A DNA stretch of 64,000 nucleotides. Source: DASSQJ01 sp963773655. GTDB lineage: Bacteria; Actinomycetota; Actinomycetes; Actinomycetales; Dermatophilaceae. How positions within the stretch are numbered: position 1 is the stretch's first letter; each line of letters begins with the position of its first letter. This document shows positions 8,008 through 16,841 of the stretch, one piece after another. The notes under the pieces were generated by a model that worked only from the letters and a program-made list of their open reading frames with translations, ran no database searches and was not told the origin of the DNA. The translations under genes were made by a program, and so were the position numbers. Location: NCBI GenBank assembly GCA_963773655.1, contig CAVZBX010000003.1, positions 186,001 to 250,000 of the forward strand, written 5' to 3'.

Positions 8008-9116
8008 GAGGACCGCCAGGCGATCGACTCGACGAGGTCGCGCAGCGCATCCTCGGCGGCGGGGTCCGGGTGCAGCGCCTCGAGGTCGCGGTGGGCCTGC
8101 TCGGCGAGCCGGGCGACCTCGTCCTCGGCCCGTTCGCGCACGCCGGCAGACTCCATGGCGGCCTGCAGCGCGAGGACGCCGTCGGCGTCGAGCCGGCCGG
8201 CGTCGCAGGCGGCGAGCAGCGGACGGGCGTGCTCCGGCAGCATCTCCTGGGCCCAGGTGAGCAGCACGGTGGGCTTGCCGGCCATCAGGTCGTCACCGGC
8301 AGGCTTGCCCGTGACCCTGGGGTCGCCCCAGACGCCGAGGAGGTCGTCGCGGACGGCGAAGGCATCGCCGACGAGGTCGCCCCAGGCGAGCAGTCGGTCG
8401 AGCTGCACCGGGCCCGCGCCGGCCACCAGCGCCCCGAGCTGGAGCGGGCGGGTGATCGTGTAGCGGCCGCTCTTGAACCGGGCGATCCGCCGGGACGTGG
8501 CGAGGTCGCGGCGTCGGCCGGCGGTGTGGGTGACGTCGAGGAGCTGGCCGTCGACCAGCTCGACGTTCATCAGCCGCCACGCGGCGCGCACCTCGGGGGC
8601 GGTGGGGGCCACGAGCAGGCCGGACTCGCTGAGGGCGAGGTCGGCGACGAGCACGGCGACGCTGTCGCCGAAGAGCTCGGGGTCGCCGAGCCCGCCGGCC
8701 TCGCGGTGCCTCCGGGTGGCGACCACGTGGAGCGCGGGCAGGCCGCGGCGAGTCTCGGAGCGGTCCATGACGTCGTCCTGGACCAGGGCGAAGAGGTGGA
8801 GCAGCTCGAGGGCGGCGGCGACCCGCGCGAGGTCGGGGTGGGTTCCGCCGGGCGCGCCGGCGAGGACCCAGCCCCAGTGGGCCAGCCGCGGGCGGAGCCG
8901 CTTGCCGTGGTTGGCGAGCCGGTCGCCGAGCTCACCGACGAGGTCGACCTCCAGCGGCCCCGGGACGGCGTCACGCGAGGTGCCGGCCTCGTCGAGCGCG
9001 GTGCGGAGCCCGTCCAGGGTGACGTCGAGCAGGGCGTCCACGGCCGCGAGGGTGCCCTCGACCGGCGCGTCGAGACCGCGCTGGTCGAGACGGCGTGGGC
9101 TCGCCTCGGCACTCAT
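8004..9116 (-). CDS. crtE: Geranylgeranyl diphosphate synthase CrtE (polyprenyl synthetase)
   Basis: The 370-residue trans-isoprenyl diphosphate synthase has the first aspartate-rich motif in LFALVQDDVMDRSETRRG and the second in AFAVRDDLLGVWGD, plus GKRLRPRLAHW for the diphosphate-binding region. It should extend DMAPP/FPP with IPP to GGPP, the substrate of CrtB. The ATG at 9116 is preferred. An upstream in-frame ATG at 9185 would lie only three bases after a -10 hexamer (9189-9194, minus strand) and thus before the expected transcription start. First gene of the crt operon. Confidence 0.88.
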   Translation of the reverse strand: MSAEASPRRLDQRGLDAPVEGTLAAVDALLDVTLDGLRTALDEAGTSRDAVPGPLEVDLVGELGDRLANHGKRLRPRLAHWGWVLAGAPGGTHPDLARVAAALELLHLFALVQDDVMDRSETRRGLPALHVVATRRHREAGGLGDPELFGDSVAVLVADLALSESGLLVAPTAPEVRAAWRLMNVELVDGQLLDVTHTAGRRRDLATSRRIARFKSGRYTITRPLQLGALVAGAGPVQLDRLLAWGDLVGDAFAVRDDLLGVWGDPRVTGKPAGDDLMAGKPTVLLTWAQEMLPEHARPLLAACDAGRLDADGVLALQAAMESAGVRERAEDEVARLAEQAHRDLEALHPDPAAEDALRDLVESIAWRSS

Positions 9117-9188
9117 CGCAGCAACTCGGTTCGTCGTCCTCTCTCGGGGGCCCCAGTCAACCAGAGCCGAGAGGGTCTGGACCATCCG

Positions 9189-9194
9189 ACCCTA
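9189..9194 (-). promoter_or_regulatory. Probable -10 element of the crt operon
   Basis: The minus strand reads TCTAGGGT here, an actinobacterial -10 of the TANNNT type (TAGGGT). The same octamer stands in opposite orientation at 9244-9251 for the divergent gene. A start point about seven bases downstream gives crtE a leader of about 65 bases. No clear -35 is visible, so an ECF-type or activator-dependent promoter is possible. Confidence 0.5.
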
Positions 9195-9245
9195 GACAGG
9201 ACCTCCATCGTCCTACCCGCCGGACCCCTCCCGGTCGTCCCCTTC

Positions 9246-9251
9246 TAGGGT
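9246..9251 (+). promoter_or_regulatory. Leaderless-type -10 element before the divergent FAD oxidoreductase
   Basis: TAGGGT is followed by seven bases and then the GTG start at 9259, the spacing seen in leaderless actinobacterial transcripts. It mirrors the crt operon element at 9189-9194, so the two promoters probably share a sigma factor or regulator. Confidence 0.6.
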
Positions 9252-9258
9252 TTGACAC

Positions 9259-10515
9259 GTGGATGCGGACGTCGTCGTCGTGGGGGCCGGCCTCGCCGGG
9301 CTCCGGTGCGCCGAGCGGCTCGCGGAGGCCGGCCGCGAGGTCGTCGTGCTCGAGCGCGAGCCGGTGGTGGGGGGCCGGCAGCAGACCGACGAGGTCGACG
9401 GCTTCCTCCTCGACCGGGGCTTCCAGGTGCTCAACCCGGCGTACCCCGCGGTGCGGCGCTGGGTGGACGTCGACGACCTCGCGCTCCGGCCGTTCGGCGC
9501 CGGCCTGCTCGTCCGCCGCGAGCACGGGCTGGTCCGCCTGCACCACCCGCTCCGTGAGCCGCGCGGGCTCGCCGCGACGCTGCGCAGCGGGCTGCTGGCA
9601 CCCGGCTCCGCGGCCGCGATGGCCCGGTGGGCCGCGCCGGCGCTGCTGGCGCCCCAGCGCGTCGCCCACGGCCCGGACCGGCCGCTGCGCGAGGGCCTGG
9701 ACCGGGCCGGCGTCCACGGCCCGCTGCGCGAGGAGGTGCTCGAGCCGTTCCTCGCCGGCGTCGTCGCCGAGGACCGCGGCGAGACGTCCGAGGCCTTCGT
9801 CCGTCTGCTGGTCCGGATGTTCGCGCTGGGGGTGCCCGGCCTGCCGGCGCGCGGCATCCGCGCCCTCCCCGAGTGGCTCGCCCACCGGATGCGCCGCCGC
9901 CGCGGTGCCCCCGACGTGCGGCTCTCGACGCCGGTCATCGGCATCGACACCACGGCCGACGAGCCGGCCGCGGTGTGCGCCGACGGCGGCCGGGTCACCG
10001 CGCGGGCGGTCGTCGTCGCGGTGGGGCCCGAGGCCGTGGCGGGGCTCGTCGGCGTGGCGGCACCGGAGACGCGTGGGTTGCGGACCTGGTGGTTCGCGGC
10101 GGACGAGCCGCCGACCACCTCCGACCTCGTCACGGTCGACGGCCGTCGGCGCGGGCCGATGGTCAACGCCGCCGTCGTGAGCAACGCCGTCCCCTCCTAC
10201 GCCCCGCCCGGTGCGCACCTGGTGGAGGTCACCACGCTGCTCGGCCCCGGTCACGAGCCGTCCGAGGGCGAGGTCCGCACCCAGGCGCGCGAGGTGTTCG
10301 GGGTGAGCACCTCCCGGTGGGAGGTCGTGCGCCGTGACGACGTGTGGGACGCACTCCCGGCGCAGCCGGCCCCGCTGCGCCTGACGTCGCCGGCCCGGCT
10401 CGGCGACGGGGTCTACGTCGCGGGCGACCACCGCGACACCGCCTCCATCCAGGGGGCGCTGGTCAGTGGTCACCGGGTCGCCGGGGTGGTCCTCGCCGAC
10501 CTGGCTCGCGGGTGA
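9259..10515 (+). CDS. FAD-dependent amine-oxidase/phytoene-desaturase-like oxidoreductase
   Basis: The 418-residue protein begins directly with the FAD motif DVVVVGAGLAGLRCAERLAE and VVGGRQQTDEVDGFLLDRGF. It ends with GDGVYVAGDHRDTASIQGALVSGHRVAGVV, the amine-oxidase-type C-terminal FAD motif. It is shorter than CrtI or CrtU and belongs to the wider NAD(P)/FAD superfamily, so the substrate cannot be read from sequence. It is transcribed divergently from the carotenoid operon from a matching promoter, so a late carotenoid or prenyl-lipid oxidation is plausible. The GTG start is supported by the leaderless spacing to TAGGGT. Confidence 0.8.
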   Translation: MDADVVVVGAGLAGLRCAERLAEAGREVVVLEREPVVGGRQQTDEVDGFLLDRGFQVLNPAYPAVRRWVDVDDLALRPFGAGLLVRREHGLVRLHHPLREPRGLAATLRSGLLAPGSAAAMARWAAPALLAPQRVAHGPDRPLREGLDRAGVHGPLREEVLEPFLAGVVAEDRGETSEAFVRLLVRMFALGVPGLPARGIRALPEWLAHRMRRRRGAPDVRLSTPVIGIDTTADEPAAVCADGGRVTARAVVVAVGPEAVAGLVGVAAPETRGLRTWWFAADEPPTTSDLVTVDGRRRGPMVNAAVVSNAVPSYAPPGAHLVEVTTLLGPGHEPSEGEVRTQAREVFGVSTSRWEVVRRDDVWDALPAQPAPLRLTSPARLGDGVYVAGDHRDTASIQGALVSGHRVAGVVLADLARG

Positions 10516-10551
10516 GGCGGCGCCGTTCGGTCGTCGACCGATCGTGACGGC

Positions 10552-10785
10552 TCAGCCCGCGCGGCGGCCCCACAGCAGGTAGGCGGCCGGCAGCACCCCG
10601 GCGGAGTTGGCCAGCGCCAGGCCGGTACCCCACAGCCACTTCGGGCCGTGCACCTCCTCCGCGGGGCGCCGGGCCAGGTCCGCGAGGGACCAGACCCGCA
10701 GGGCGACGTCGACGGACGCGATGGTGATGAACGCCCCTCGCTGTGCGGTCGACATCTGCTGCCACTGCTCACGTGGTGTCGGCAT
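10552..10785 (-). CDS. Small membrane protein (PLDc_N-like)
   Basis: The 77-residue protein has two hydrophobic segments (about residues 17-33 and 52-72) separated by RRPAEEVHGPKWLWG, and ends with YLLWGRRAG. This layout, with KW before the second helix and a GRR end, resembles the short PLDc_N-type two-helix membrane proteins common in actinomycetes. The function is unknown. A good ribosome site (GGAGG, six bases before the ATG) supports the start. It is convergent with the upstream oxidoreductase. Confidence 0.65.
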   Translation of the reverse strand: MPTPREQWQQMSTAQRGAFITIASVDVALRVWSLADLARRPAEEVHGPKWLWGTGLALANSAGVLPAAYLLWGRRAG

Positions 10786-10874
10786 GGTCCACCTCCGGGT
10801 ACTGGGTCGGGATGACCCCCACGCTATCGATCGGAAGCCGCCGCGTCGCCCCGCGGCGGTGGCCGCCTCCCCGG

Positions 10875-12152
10875 TCAGCGGGCGCCGGCAGCGCCGGGGA
10901 CGCGCACGTCGACGTGGACCAACCGGTGGTCGCTGGGGAAGGAGCCGGTGGTGAGCCGTGAGAGCGGGTCGGACGAGGGGAGCCAGAACACCGCCGCGTC
11001 GAGGATGCGCAGGTCGTTGCTCGGCAGGACGTAGTCGGCGCGAAGGTTGCCCGGGGAGACGTCCGAGAAGTCCGCGGTGTCGTGGGCGGCCGGCGTGGCG
11101 TGCTCGAGGTTGGCACCGCCCTGCTGCTCCGCGGCCTCGACGGCGCCCTCGCTCGTGGGCACCGGCTCGGACTGCACCCGCGGGAGGCCGAGGACCTGCT
11201 GCGCCGCACCCGGGACCGAGTCGCCGTCCAGCGGGTCGGAGTTGAGGTCACCCGCGATGACGAAGGAGCTGCCGGGGCGCAGCCCGCCGCGTCGTCCCTG
11301 GTCGTCGACGATCCACGACGAGCGCGCCGGGTTCGCGAGGTAGTCGGCCCAGAAGCGGATCTCGTCGTGGTTGCGGGTGCCGTTGCGGTCCTCCGGACCG
11401 TCGAAGACGGGCGGGGTGGGGTGCGACACGAGGAAATGGACCGTGTTCGCGCCGACCCGGACCGGGACATCCCAGTGCGACTTGCTCGACAGGCGCACCT
11501 GCTCGAGCTCCTGCTCGGAGTACCAGTCCGCGGGCTCCGGCGTCGACGGGTCGTCGGGCAGCATCGCGCCCGGCATGTCGGCCCACAGCAGCGTCTGGAA
11601 GGTGCGGACCGCGGCCTCGTCGATCGGGTACTTCGAGTAGACGGCCATGCCGTACTGGCCGGGGAAGAAGCCGAACCCGAACGCGTCGTTCGGCCCGCCG
11701 ACCGACCCGTTGTTGTCGAGGTCGTACCCACTCGGGATGCCGGTGTTGGACGGGGCCGTGAAGGCGTAGGGGTACTCGACGGGGTCGGCGCCGTTCTGGG
11801 GCACCTCGAGGTAGTTGGTGCGGAACAGGTCGAGGGCGACGTGACCCTCGTCGTAGTCGAACTCGTTGACGAGCAGCAGGTCGGGGTTCGCGCGCTGCAC
11901 GACCTCGGCGACCGCGCGGGCCTGGGCGTCGTCCGGGGTCGACAGGTCCTCGACCAGCTCCCCCTCGTCGAACCGGTTGAGCGAGGCGTTGAACGTGGCC
12001 ACCCGGACCGACTGCCTCTCGGCGGCCCCGGTGGCCTGGGCCGCACCGGCGGCCGGTGAGGCCGCGGTGGCGACGGGGGCCGCGGCCGTGGCGGCGGCGA
12101 GGGTGGCGGCCGCGAGGATGGCGGCGGCGGTCAGCGGGCGTCGTCCGGTCAT
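10875..12152 (-). CDS. Secreted endonuclease/exonuclease/phosphatase-family protein
   Basis: The 425-residue protein has a signal peptide (MTGRRPLTAAAILAAATLAA, then an Ala-rich run). The mature part carries the EEP-fold landmarks in order: VRVATFNASLNRF, LLLVNEFDYDEG (metal-site Glu), FLVSHPTPP, FVIAGDLNSDPLDGDS and FPSDHRLVHVDV with the final Asp-His pair. These enzymes hydrolyse phosphodiester bonds in nucleic acids or lipids; being exported, it may scavenge phosphate or nucleic acid. The ATG at 12152 is chosen for the signal peptide; upstream, TACGGT seven bases before it fits a leaderless promoter. Confidence 0.85.
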   Translation of the reverse strand: MTGRRPLTAAAILAAATLAAATAAAPVATAASPAAGAAQATGAAERQSVRVATFNASLNRFDEGELVEDLSTPDDAQARAVAEVVQRANPDLLLVNEFDYDEGHVALDLFRTNYLEVPQNGADPVEYPYAFTAPSNTGIPSGYDLDNNGSVGGPNDAFGFGFFPGQYGMAVYSKYPIDEAAVRTFQTLLWADMPGAMLPDDPSTPEPADWYSEQELEQVRLSSKSHWDVPVRVGANTVHFLVSHPTPPVFDGPEDRNGTRNHDEIRFWADYLANPARSSWIVDDQGRRGGLRPGSSFVIAGDLNSDPLDGDSVPGAAQQVLGLPRVQSEPVPTSEGAVEAAEQQGGANLEHATPAAHDTADFSDVSPGNLRADYVLPSNDLRILDAAVFWLPSSDPLSRLTTGSFPSDHRLVHVDVRVPGAAGAR

Positions 12153-12293
12153 GCCCTCGACCGTAGGACGACAACGGCCCGGAGGCCACCGCTGCGGGGT
12201 GGCCGTGCGGTGAACGGGCACCGGCACCTTCCTGCTGTCGCCGGTGCGGCGTAGTTTCACAGTGACCACCCCGGACCACCCGAGGAGACCACC

Positions 12294-12716
12294 ATGGGCG
12301 CCCAGCTGAACCCCTACCTCAGCTTCCCCGGCACCGCCCGCGAGGCGATGACCTTCTACCAGTCCGTGCTCGGCGGCACGCTCGACATCATGACCTTCGG
12401 CCAGTACGGGGCCGAGGGCGAGGGCGCCGACGGCGTCATGCACGCGTACCTCGAGACCCCCGACGGCATGGCCCTGATGGCCTCCGACGTCCCGCCCGGT
12501 CAGGAGGGTGAGCCGAGCGGGCCGGGCAACGTCTCGGTCTCCCTCAGCGGCACCGACGAGCGCCTTCGCGACTACTGGAACGGCCTGTGCGAGGGCGCCA
12601 CCGTCGCGATGCCGCTGGAGAAGCAGATGTGGGGCGACGAGTTCGGCGCCCTCGTCGACCGCTTCGGCGTCTCCTGGATGGTCAACCTCACCGCGTCCGA
12701 CCGCCCCGGGGCCTGA
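12294..12716 (+). CDS. VOC-family protein (PhnB-like)
   Basis: The 140-residue protein opens with LNPYLSFPGTAREAMTFYQSVLGGTLDIMTF and closes with MWGDEFGALVDRFGVSWMVN, both typical of the PhnB/DUF899-like branch of the vicinal oxygen chelate superfamily. Members are cytosolic and often of unknown substrate; a metal-site His is not obvious in the first repeat, so catalysis is uncertain. A GAGGAG ribosome site lies upstream of the ATG and TAGTTT about 40 bases before it makes a reasonable -10. Confidence 0.85.
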   Translation: MGAQLNPYLSFPGTAREAMTFYQSVLGGTLDIMTFGQYGAEGEGADGVMHAYLETPDGMALMASDVPPGQEGEPSGPGNVSVSLSGTDERLRDYWNGLCEGATVAMPLEKQMWGDEFGALVDRFGVSWMVNLTASDRPGA

Positions 12717-12725
12717 GCACCGGGG

Positions 12726-14138
12726 TCACTGCCGGTCGGCCTCGCCGGCCACCGCCGCCTCGAGCTCCTCGAGCGCCTCCCCCGTGTGCACGGCGAGGCG
12801 CTGCAGGTGCGGGAGCGCATCGCGGTCGCCGATGAAGCCGAGGTTCACCGTGCCGGCGTAGGACTGGGCGGTGATGTTGAGCGCCATCGAGTGCCCGGGG
12901 ATCGACACCGGGAAGGTGGCCTCGAGGCGGGCCCCCCGCAGGTACAGCGGCTGGGTGGGGCCGGGAACGTTCGAGATGCAGACGTTCAGCGTGGTCGGCA
13001 CCGGCACCGGCAGGCCGCTCATCGCCCGCAGCACCTGCATCGCCGAGGGTGCGAGGAGCAGCGCGCTGTACGCGAGGATGCCGTCGGCCGACATCCCGCG
13101 CATCCGGGCCTTCCCGGCCCGCGACGACGAGGCGATACCCGCCAGCCGGGCCAGCGGGTCCTCGATGTCGGTGGCGAGGGAGACCAGGGTGGCGCCCACG
13201 TAGTTGCCGCCGCCCTCGCTGGCCGGTGGGCGGACGTTGACGGGGACGAAGGCGATCAGGGGACGGTCGGGCAGCGCCTCGAGGCCGGTGAGGAAGCGGC
13301 GCAGGCCTCCGGCGCAGATGGCGAGCAGCACGTCGTTGACCGTCGCGCTGCGCCCGCGGGCCACGGCCCGCAGCCGCTCGAGGTCGTACTGCTGGGTGGC
13401 GAACCTCCGTGAGCGCCCGGTTCGGGCGTTGAGCACGGAGTCCGGCGCCTGGTAGGAGGTGACCGCGCGGGTCGAGGTGTCGCCGCGCCGCAGCTGGGTC
13501 TCGAGGAGGGTTCGCGTGACCGTGGGCAACGAGGTCACCGACGTCGCGACGCTGCGCAGGATGGAGGTGACGTCGCCGACCGGCTCGGGAGGGGCGTCCT
13601 CGCTTCGGGGTGGCCGCTTGAGGCTGAAGAAGAGCGGGTGCTCCCGGTCGTCGGGGTCCTCGGCCAGCCCCCGCCGCAGCAGCCGCATCCCGGTGTAGCC
13701 GTCGACGAGGCTGTGGTGGATCTTGATGTACACCGCGAACCGGCCGGGCGCCACGCCCTCGATGACCTGCATCGACCAGGGTGGCCTTCGGAAGTCGATC
13801 TGGTTGGAGTGCAGCCGGGAGACGAGCACGCCGAGCTCGCGCTCGCCGCCGGGGGCCGGCAGTGCTGAGTGCCGCACGTGGTAGCCGATGTCGAACCGCT
13901 CGTCCTCGACCCACCTGTGGACCGGCTGGCGCATGATCCGGCGGGTCTGCAGCCGCAGGTTCCACGGCGGCTCCACGGGCGCGCCCCGCAGGGCGGCGAC
14001 GAGGTCGTGGAGGTAGTCGTCGTCGGCGTCCGGGGGGTAGGTGAGGTGGAGGAGGGAGCCGACGTGCATGAGCGTCTCGGGGGTCTCCCCGATGAGGAAG
14101 GCCGCATCGAGGGGGGAGGCCCAGCGTGACGCCCCCAC
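12726..14138 (-). CDS. Wax ester synthase/diacylglycerol acyltransferase (WS/DGAT)
   Basis: The protein (470 residues from the chosen start) has SPLDAAFLIGE at its N-terminus and the catalytic HHSLVDG motif (HHxxxDG, about residues 141-147). Near the C-terminus it has NVCISNVPGPTQPLYLRGA and LNITAQSYAGTVNLGFIGD, the conserved WS/DGAT_C features. These acyl-CoA-dependent enzymes make triacylglycerols or wax esters at the membrane or lipid bodies. The GTG at 14138 avoids overlap with the upstream hydrolase; a GTG at 14186 is the alternative, and neither has a strong ribosome site. It sits five bases behind the hydrolase, suggesting a two-gene lipid operon. Confidence 0.87.
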   Translation of the reverse strand: MGASRWASPLDAAFLIGETPETLMHVGSLLHLTYPPDADDDYLHDLVAALRGAPVEPPWNLRLQTRRIMRQPVHRWVEDERFDIGYHVRHSALPAPGGERELGVLVSRLHSNQIDFRRPPWSMQVIEGVAPGRFAVYIKIHHSLVDGYTGMRLLRRGLAEDPDDREHPLFFSLKRPPRSEDAPPEPVGDVTSILRSVATSVTSLPTVTRTLLETQLRRGDTSTRAVTSYQAPDSVLNARTGRSRRFATQQYDLERLRAVARGRSATVNDVLLAICAGGLRRFLTGLEALPDRPLIAFVPVNVRPPASEGGGNYVGATLVSLATDIEDPLARLAGIASSSRAGKARMRGMSADGILAYSALLLAPSAMQVLRAMSGLPVPVPTTLNVCISNVPGPTQPLYLRGARLEATFPVSIPGHSMALNITAQSYAGTVNLGFIGDRDALPHLQRLAVHTGEALEELEAAVAGEADRQ

Positions 14139-14142
14139 CCGG

Positions 14143-15021
14143 TCAGCCGGCCCTGTCGTGGGGCGCGCCGCGCCGGGAGCCGGCACGCCCGGACGGCGTC
14201 GCGCGCTCGGACGCCGTCGCGCGCTCGGTCGCCGCCGTGGGCACCGTGGCAGCCGCTGCGCCCGCGCCGGCGTACGGCGCCCACTGCCCCTCCGGCTGGG
14301 CGAGGCGGTCGGCGATGACGCGCAACGTCTCCAGCTGGTGGCCGTAGCCGAGGTGGGTGGCCTCGACCTCGATGTTCTCGGTGTGTGGTGCCGGGTCGGC
14401 GACGCAGCACTCCCAGGCGACGATGCCGTCGCTGCGGCTGTAGATGCTCGTCGTCGGCACCTCGAGCGCGGCCGCTCGCTGCCGGCACGCCTCCTCCGTG
14501 AAGAGGGCGTCGTGGTGGGGGCCGCGGTTGAGCAGCCGGTAGGTGTGCCACGCGCGGGTGGACTCCGGGTGGCCGTTGAAGGGACTGCCGAGCGTGATCA
14601 CCTGGCGCGTGTAGTGCGGCAGCGCCCGGGCCATCTCGCGGGCGTAGATGCCGCCGGCGCTCCACCCGACGAGGCTCACCCGCCGGCCGTACCGGTCGTA
14701 CAGCTCGAGCAGGAGGTCCTCGAGCCGGGCGGAGAGCTCGGGGGTGATGCCGAGGTTGCGGCCGTGGCGCCAGTCGTGGGCGCGGTAACCGAGGCGGCGC
14801 AGGTGCTGTCGCAGGAACACCGTGGACTCCGGGCCGGCGAGGAAGCCCGGGAGGACCAGGACGGGGTGGCCGTCTCCGGTGGGCCAGCCGCCGACGTCGC
14901 GGGTGCGCAGGGCCGAGTCGACGAGCTCGAGGGCCATCCGCCACTCGCGCCGAACGGCCCACAGCGACGGGGCGAGTGGCCGCTCAGCCAGTTGCGGATC
15001 CGCGATCTCGTTGTCCGACAC
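14143..15021 (-). CDS. Alpha/beta-hydrolase (lipase/esterase-like)
   Basis: The protein of about 292 residues has HPVLVLPGFLAGPEST (oxyanion region), the nucleophile elbow GWSAGG, an acid residue in SDGIV and a catalytic His in ATHLGYGH. It thus looks like an active serine hydrolase of the lipase/PGAP1-like type. The C-terminal 50 residues are low-complexity (Ala, Thr, Glu, Arg). The GTG at 15021 is preferred over the GTG six bases upstream because it leaves seven bases after GAGGAGG. It is co-directional with and five bases from the acyltransferase gene, so lipid ester turnover is likely from context. Confidence 0.82.
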   Translation of the reverse strand: MSDNEIADPQLAERPLAPSLWAVRREWRMALELVDSALRTRDVGGWPTGDGHPVLVLPGFLAGPESTVFLRQHLRRLGYRAHDWRHGRNLGITPELSARLEDLLLELYDRYGRRVSLVGWSAGGIYAREMARALPHYTRQVITLGSPFNGHPESTRAWHTYRLLNRGPHHDALFTEEACRQRAAALEVPTTSIYSRSDGIVAWECCVADPAPHTENIEVEATHLGYGHQLETLRVIADRLAQPEGQWAPYAGAGAAAATVPTAATERATASERATPSGRAGSRRGAPHDRAG

Positions 15022-15169
15022 CGCCACTCCTCCTCGTCGGGCAGCGTGCGGGTGGCCGATCCCTGCCGGGTCCGCGGCGCTGCGAAGGGCTCGGCCAGTG
15101 TTGCAGATACCGGCAGGGGTGTGCGAGAACCCGGGTGACTGTTGTGGAGATGTGAGGAACGGGGCCGCC

Positions 15170-15175
15170 TAGCGT
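15170..15175 (+). promoter_or_regulatory. Leaderless-type -10 for the fumarase gene
   Basis: TAGCGT is followed by six bases and the ATG at 15182, a spacing that puts the transcription start at or next to the A of the start codon. No Shine-Dalgarno sequence is present, which agrees with a leaderless mRNA. Confidence 0.55.
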
Positions 15176-15181
15176 GGGGTC

Positions 15182-16612
15182 ATGACGACGCAGCGCGAGG
15201 ACCACGACTCCGGAGGTCCGCGGACCCGCACCGAGCGCGACACGATGGGCCGGGTGCAGGTGGCCGCCGACCGGTACTGGGGCGCCCAGACCCAACGCAG
15301 CCTGGAGCACTTCGACATCGGGCGCGACACCTTCGTCTGGGGCCGTCCGGTGGTGAGGGGCCTGGGCCTGCTCAAGAAGAGCGCCGCCCTGGCCAATGCC
15401 GAGCTGGGGCTGCTCCCCGAGGAGGTGGCCGGCGCCGTCATCGAGGCAGCCGACGAGGTGGCGCGGGGCGACCTCGACGACCACTTCCCGCTCGTCGTCT
15501 TCCAGACCGGGTCCGGCACCCAGAGCAACATGAACGCCAACGAGGTGGTGGCCAACCGGGCGATCGAGCTGCTCGGTGGCGAGCTGGGCTCCAAGGACCC
15601 GGTCCACCCGAACGACCACGTCAACCGCAGCCAGTCGAGCAACGACACCTTCCCGACCGCGGTGCACGTGGCGGTGGCGCTCGAGCTGGCGGAGCGCCTG
15701 CACCCGGCGGTCGACGGGCTCTGCCAGGCCCTCGAGTCCCGGGCCGCCGAGCTCGGCGACGTCGTCAAGGTCGGCCGCACCCACCTGCAGGACGCCACAC
15801 CGGTCACCCTCGGCCAGGAGATCGGGGCCTGGGCGGCCCAGCTGCGCGAGGCCCAGGCGGATGTGCGCCAGGCGGGTGAGCGGGTGCTCGCCCTGGCCAT
15901 CGGGGGCACCGCGGTGGGCACCGGGCTCAACGCCCCGGCCGCCTTCGGCCCCAAGGTCGCCGAGCACCTCGCGGCCGAGACCGGCCTGGCCTTCCGCCAG
16001 GCCGACAACCTCTTCGTCCAGCTCGCCGCCCACGACGGCCTGGTCGCCGTCTCCTCGGCCCTGCGGACGCTCGCCGGCGCGATGATGAAGCTCGCGAACG
16101 ACGTGCGCTGGCTCGCCTCCGGCCCGCGCACCGGCATCGGGGAGCTGCGCATCCCGGAGAACGAGCCGGGCAGCTCGATCATGCCGGGGAAGGTCAACCC
16201 CACGCAGTCCGAGGCGATGACGATGGTCGTCACCCGCGTCTTCGGCAACGACGCCACGGTGGGCTTCGCCGGCACGCAGGGCAACTTCCAGCTCAACGTC
16301 TTCACCCCGGTGATGGCGCACGCGGTGCTGGAGTCGATCAGGCTGGTCTCGGACTCCTGCCGCTCGTTCACCACGCACGTCGTCGCCGGCCTGGAGGCGG
16401 ACCGCGAGCGCATCGCCGAGCACCTCGAGGCCGACCTCATGCTCGTCACCGCCCTCGCTCCCCACGTCGGCTACGACACCGCGGCGGCCATCGCCAAGCA
16501 GGCGCACCGCGACGGCTCCACCCTGCGCGAGGCGGCCGTGGCCTCCGGCGCGGTGAGCGAGGAGGACTACGACCGCTGGGTCGACCCCGAGGCGATGACG
16601 CGCCCCGACTGA
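15182..16612 (+). CDS. fumC: Class II fumarate hydratase
   Basis: The 476-residue protein carries the fumarase/aspartase signature GSSIMPGKVNPTQSEA. It also has GSGTQSNMNANEVVANRA and the NRSQSSNDTFPTAVHVA segment expected for class II fumarase rather than aspartase or argininosuccinate lyase. It interconverts fumarate and L-malate in the TCA cycle as a cytosolic homotetramer. The first 20 residues (polar, Arg-rich) precede the family's usual RVQVAADRYWGAQTQRS start and look like a short extension. The ATG at 15182 is supported by the leaderless promoter. Confidence 0.95.
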   Translation: MTTQREDHDSGGPRTRTERDTMGRVQVAADRYWGAQTQRSLEHFDIGRDTFVWGRPVVRGLGLLKKSAALANAELGLLPEEVAGAVIEAADEVARGDLDDHFPLVVFQTGSGTQSNMNANEVVANRAIELLGGELGSKDPVHPNDHVNRSQSSNDTFPTAVHVAVALELAERLHPAVDGLCQALESRAAELGDVVKVGRTHLQDATPVTLGQEIGAWAAQLREAQADVRQAGERVLALAIGGTAVGTGLNAPAAFGPKVAEHLAAETGLAFRQADNLFVQLAAHDGLVAVSSALRTLAGAMMKLANDVRWLASGPRTGIGELRIPENEPGSSIMPGKVNPTQSEAMTMVVTRVFGNDATVGFAGTQGNFQLNVFTPVMAHAVLESIRLVSDSCRSFTTHVVAGLEADRERIAEHLEADLMLVTALAPHVGYDTAAAIAKQAHRDGSTLREAAVASGAVSEEDYDRWVDPEAMTRPD

Positions 16613-16625
16613 GGGGCCTCGGCGA

Positions 16626-16841
16626 TCAGGCGACGCGGATGACGGCCGGCTCGCCGTCGTCGGCGGTCTGCGCCAGCGCAGCCTCGGCCACCACGCGCAC
16701 CTGCGCGCCGTCAGGCTCCCCCACGGTGGCCATCCAGCCGAGGTCCTCGAGCACCTCGAGGCCCAGCACGTCGCGGAAGGCGGCCACGGCCCGGGCGACG
16801 TCGCTGACCGGCAGCACCGGCACCTCGTCGCGCTCGTCCAT
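16626..16841 (-). CDS. Short VOC/glyoxalase-like protein (half domain)
   Basis: The 71-residue product reads like the first half of a vicinal-oxygen-chelate domain: VPVLPVSDVARAVAAFRDVLGLEVLEDLGWMATVGEPDGAQVRVV. Full VOC proteins are about 120-130 residues, so this lacks the second beta-alpha-beta-beta-beta module and must either dimerise by swapping or be a remnant. No strong ribosome site precedes the ATG. It is convergent with fumC. Confidence 0.55.
   Translation of the reverse strand: MDERDEVPVLPVSDVARAVAAFRDVLGLEVLEDLGWMATVGEPDGAQVRVVAEAALAQTADDGEPAVIRVA

Noticed and set aside
9252..9257. TTGACA as a -35 box
   Set aside because: It lies between the -10 hexamer and the start codon at 9259, too close to any downstream gene start to act as a -35.
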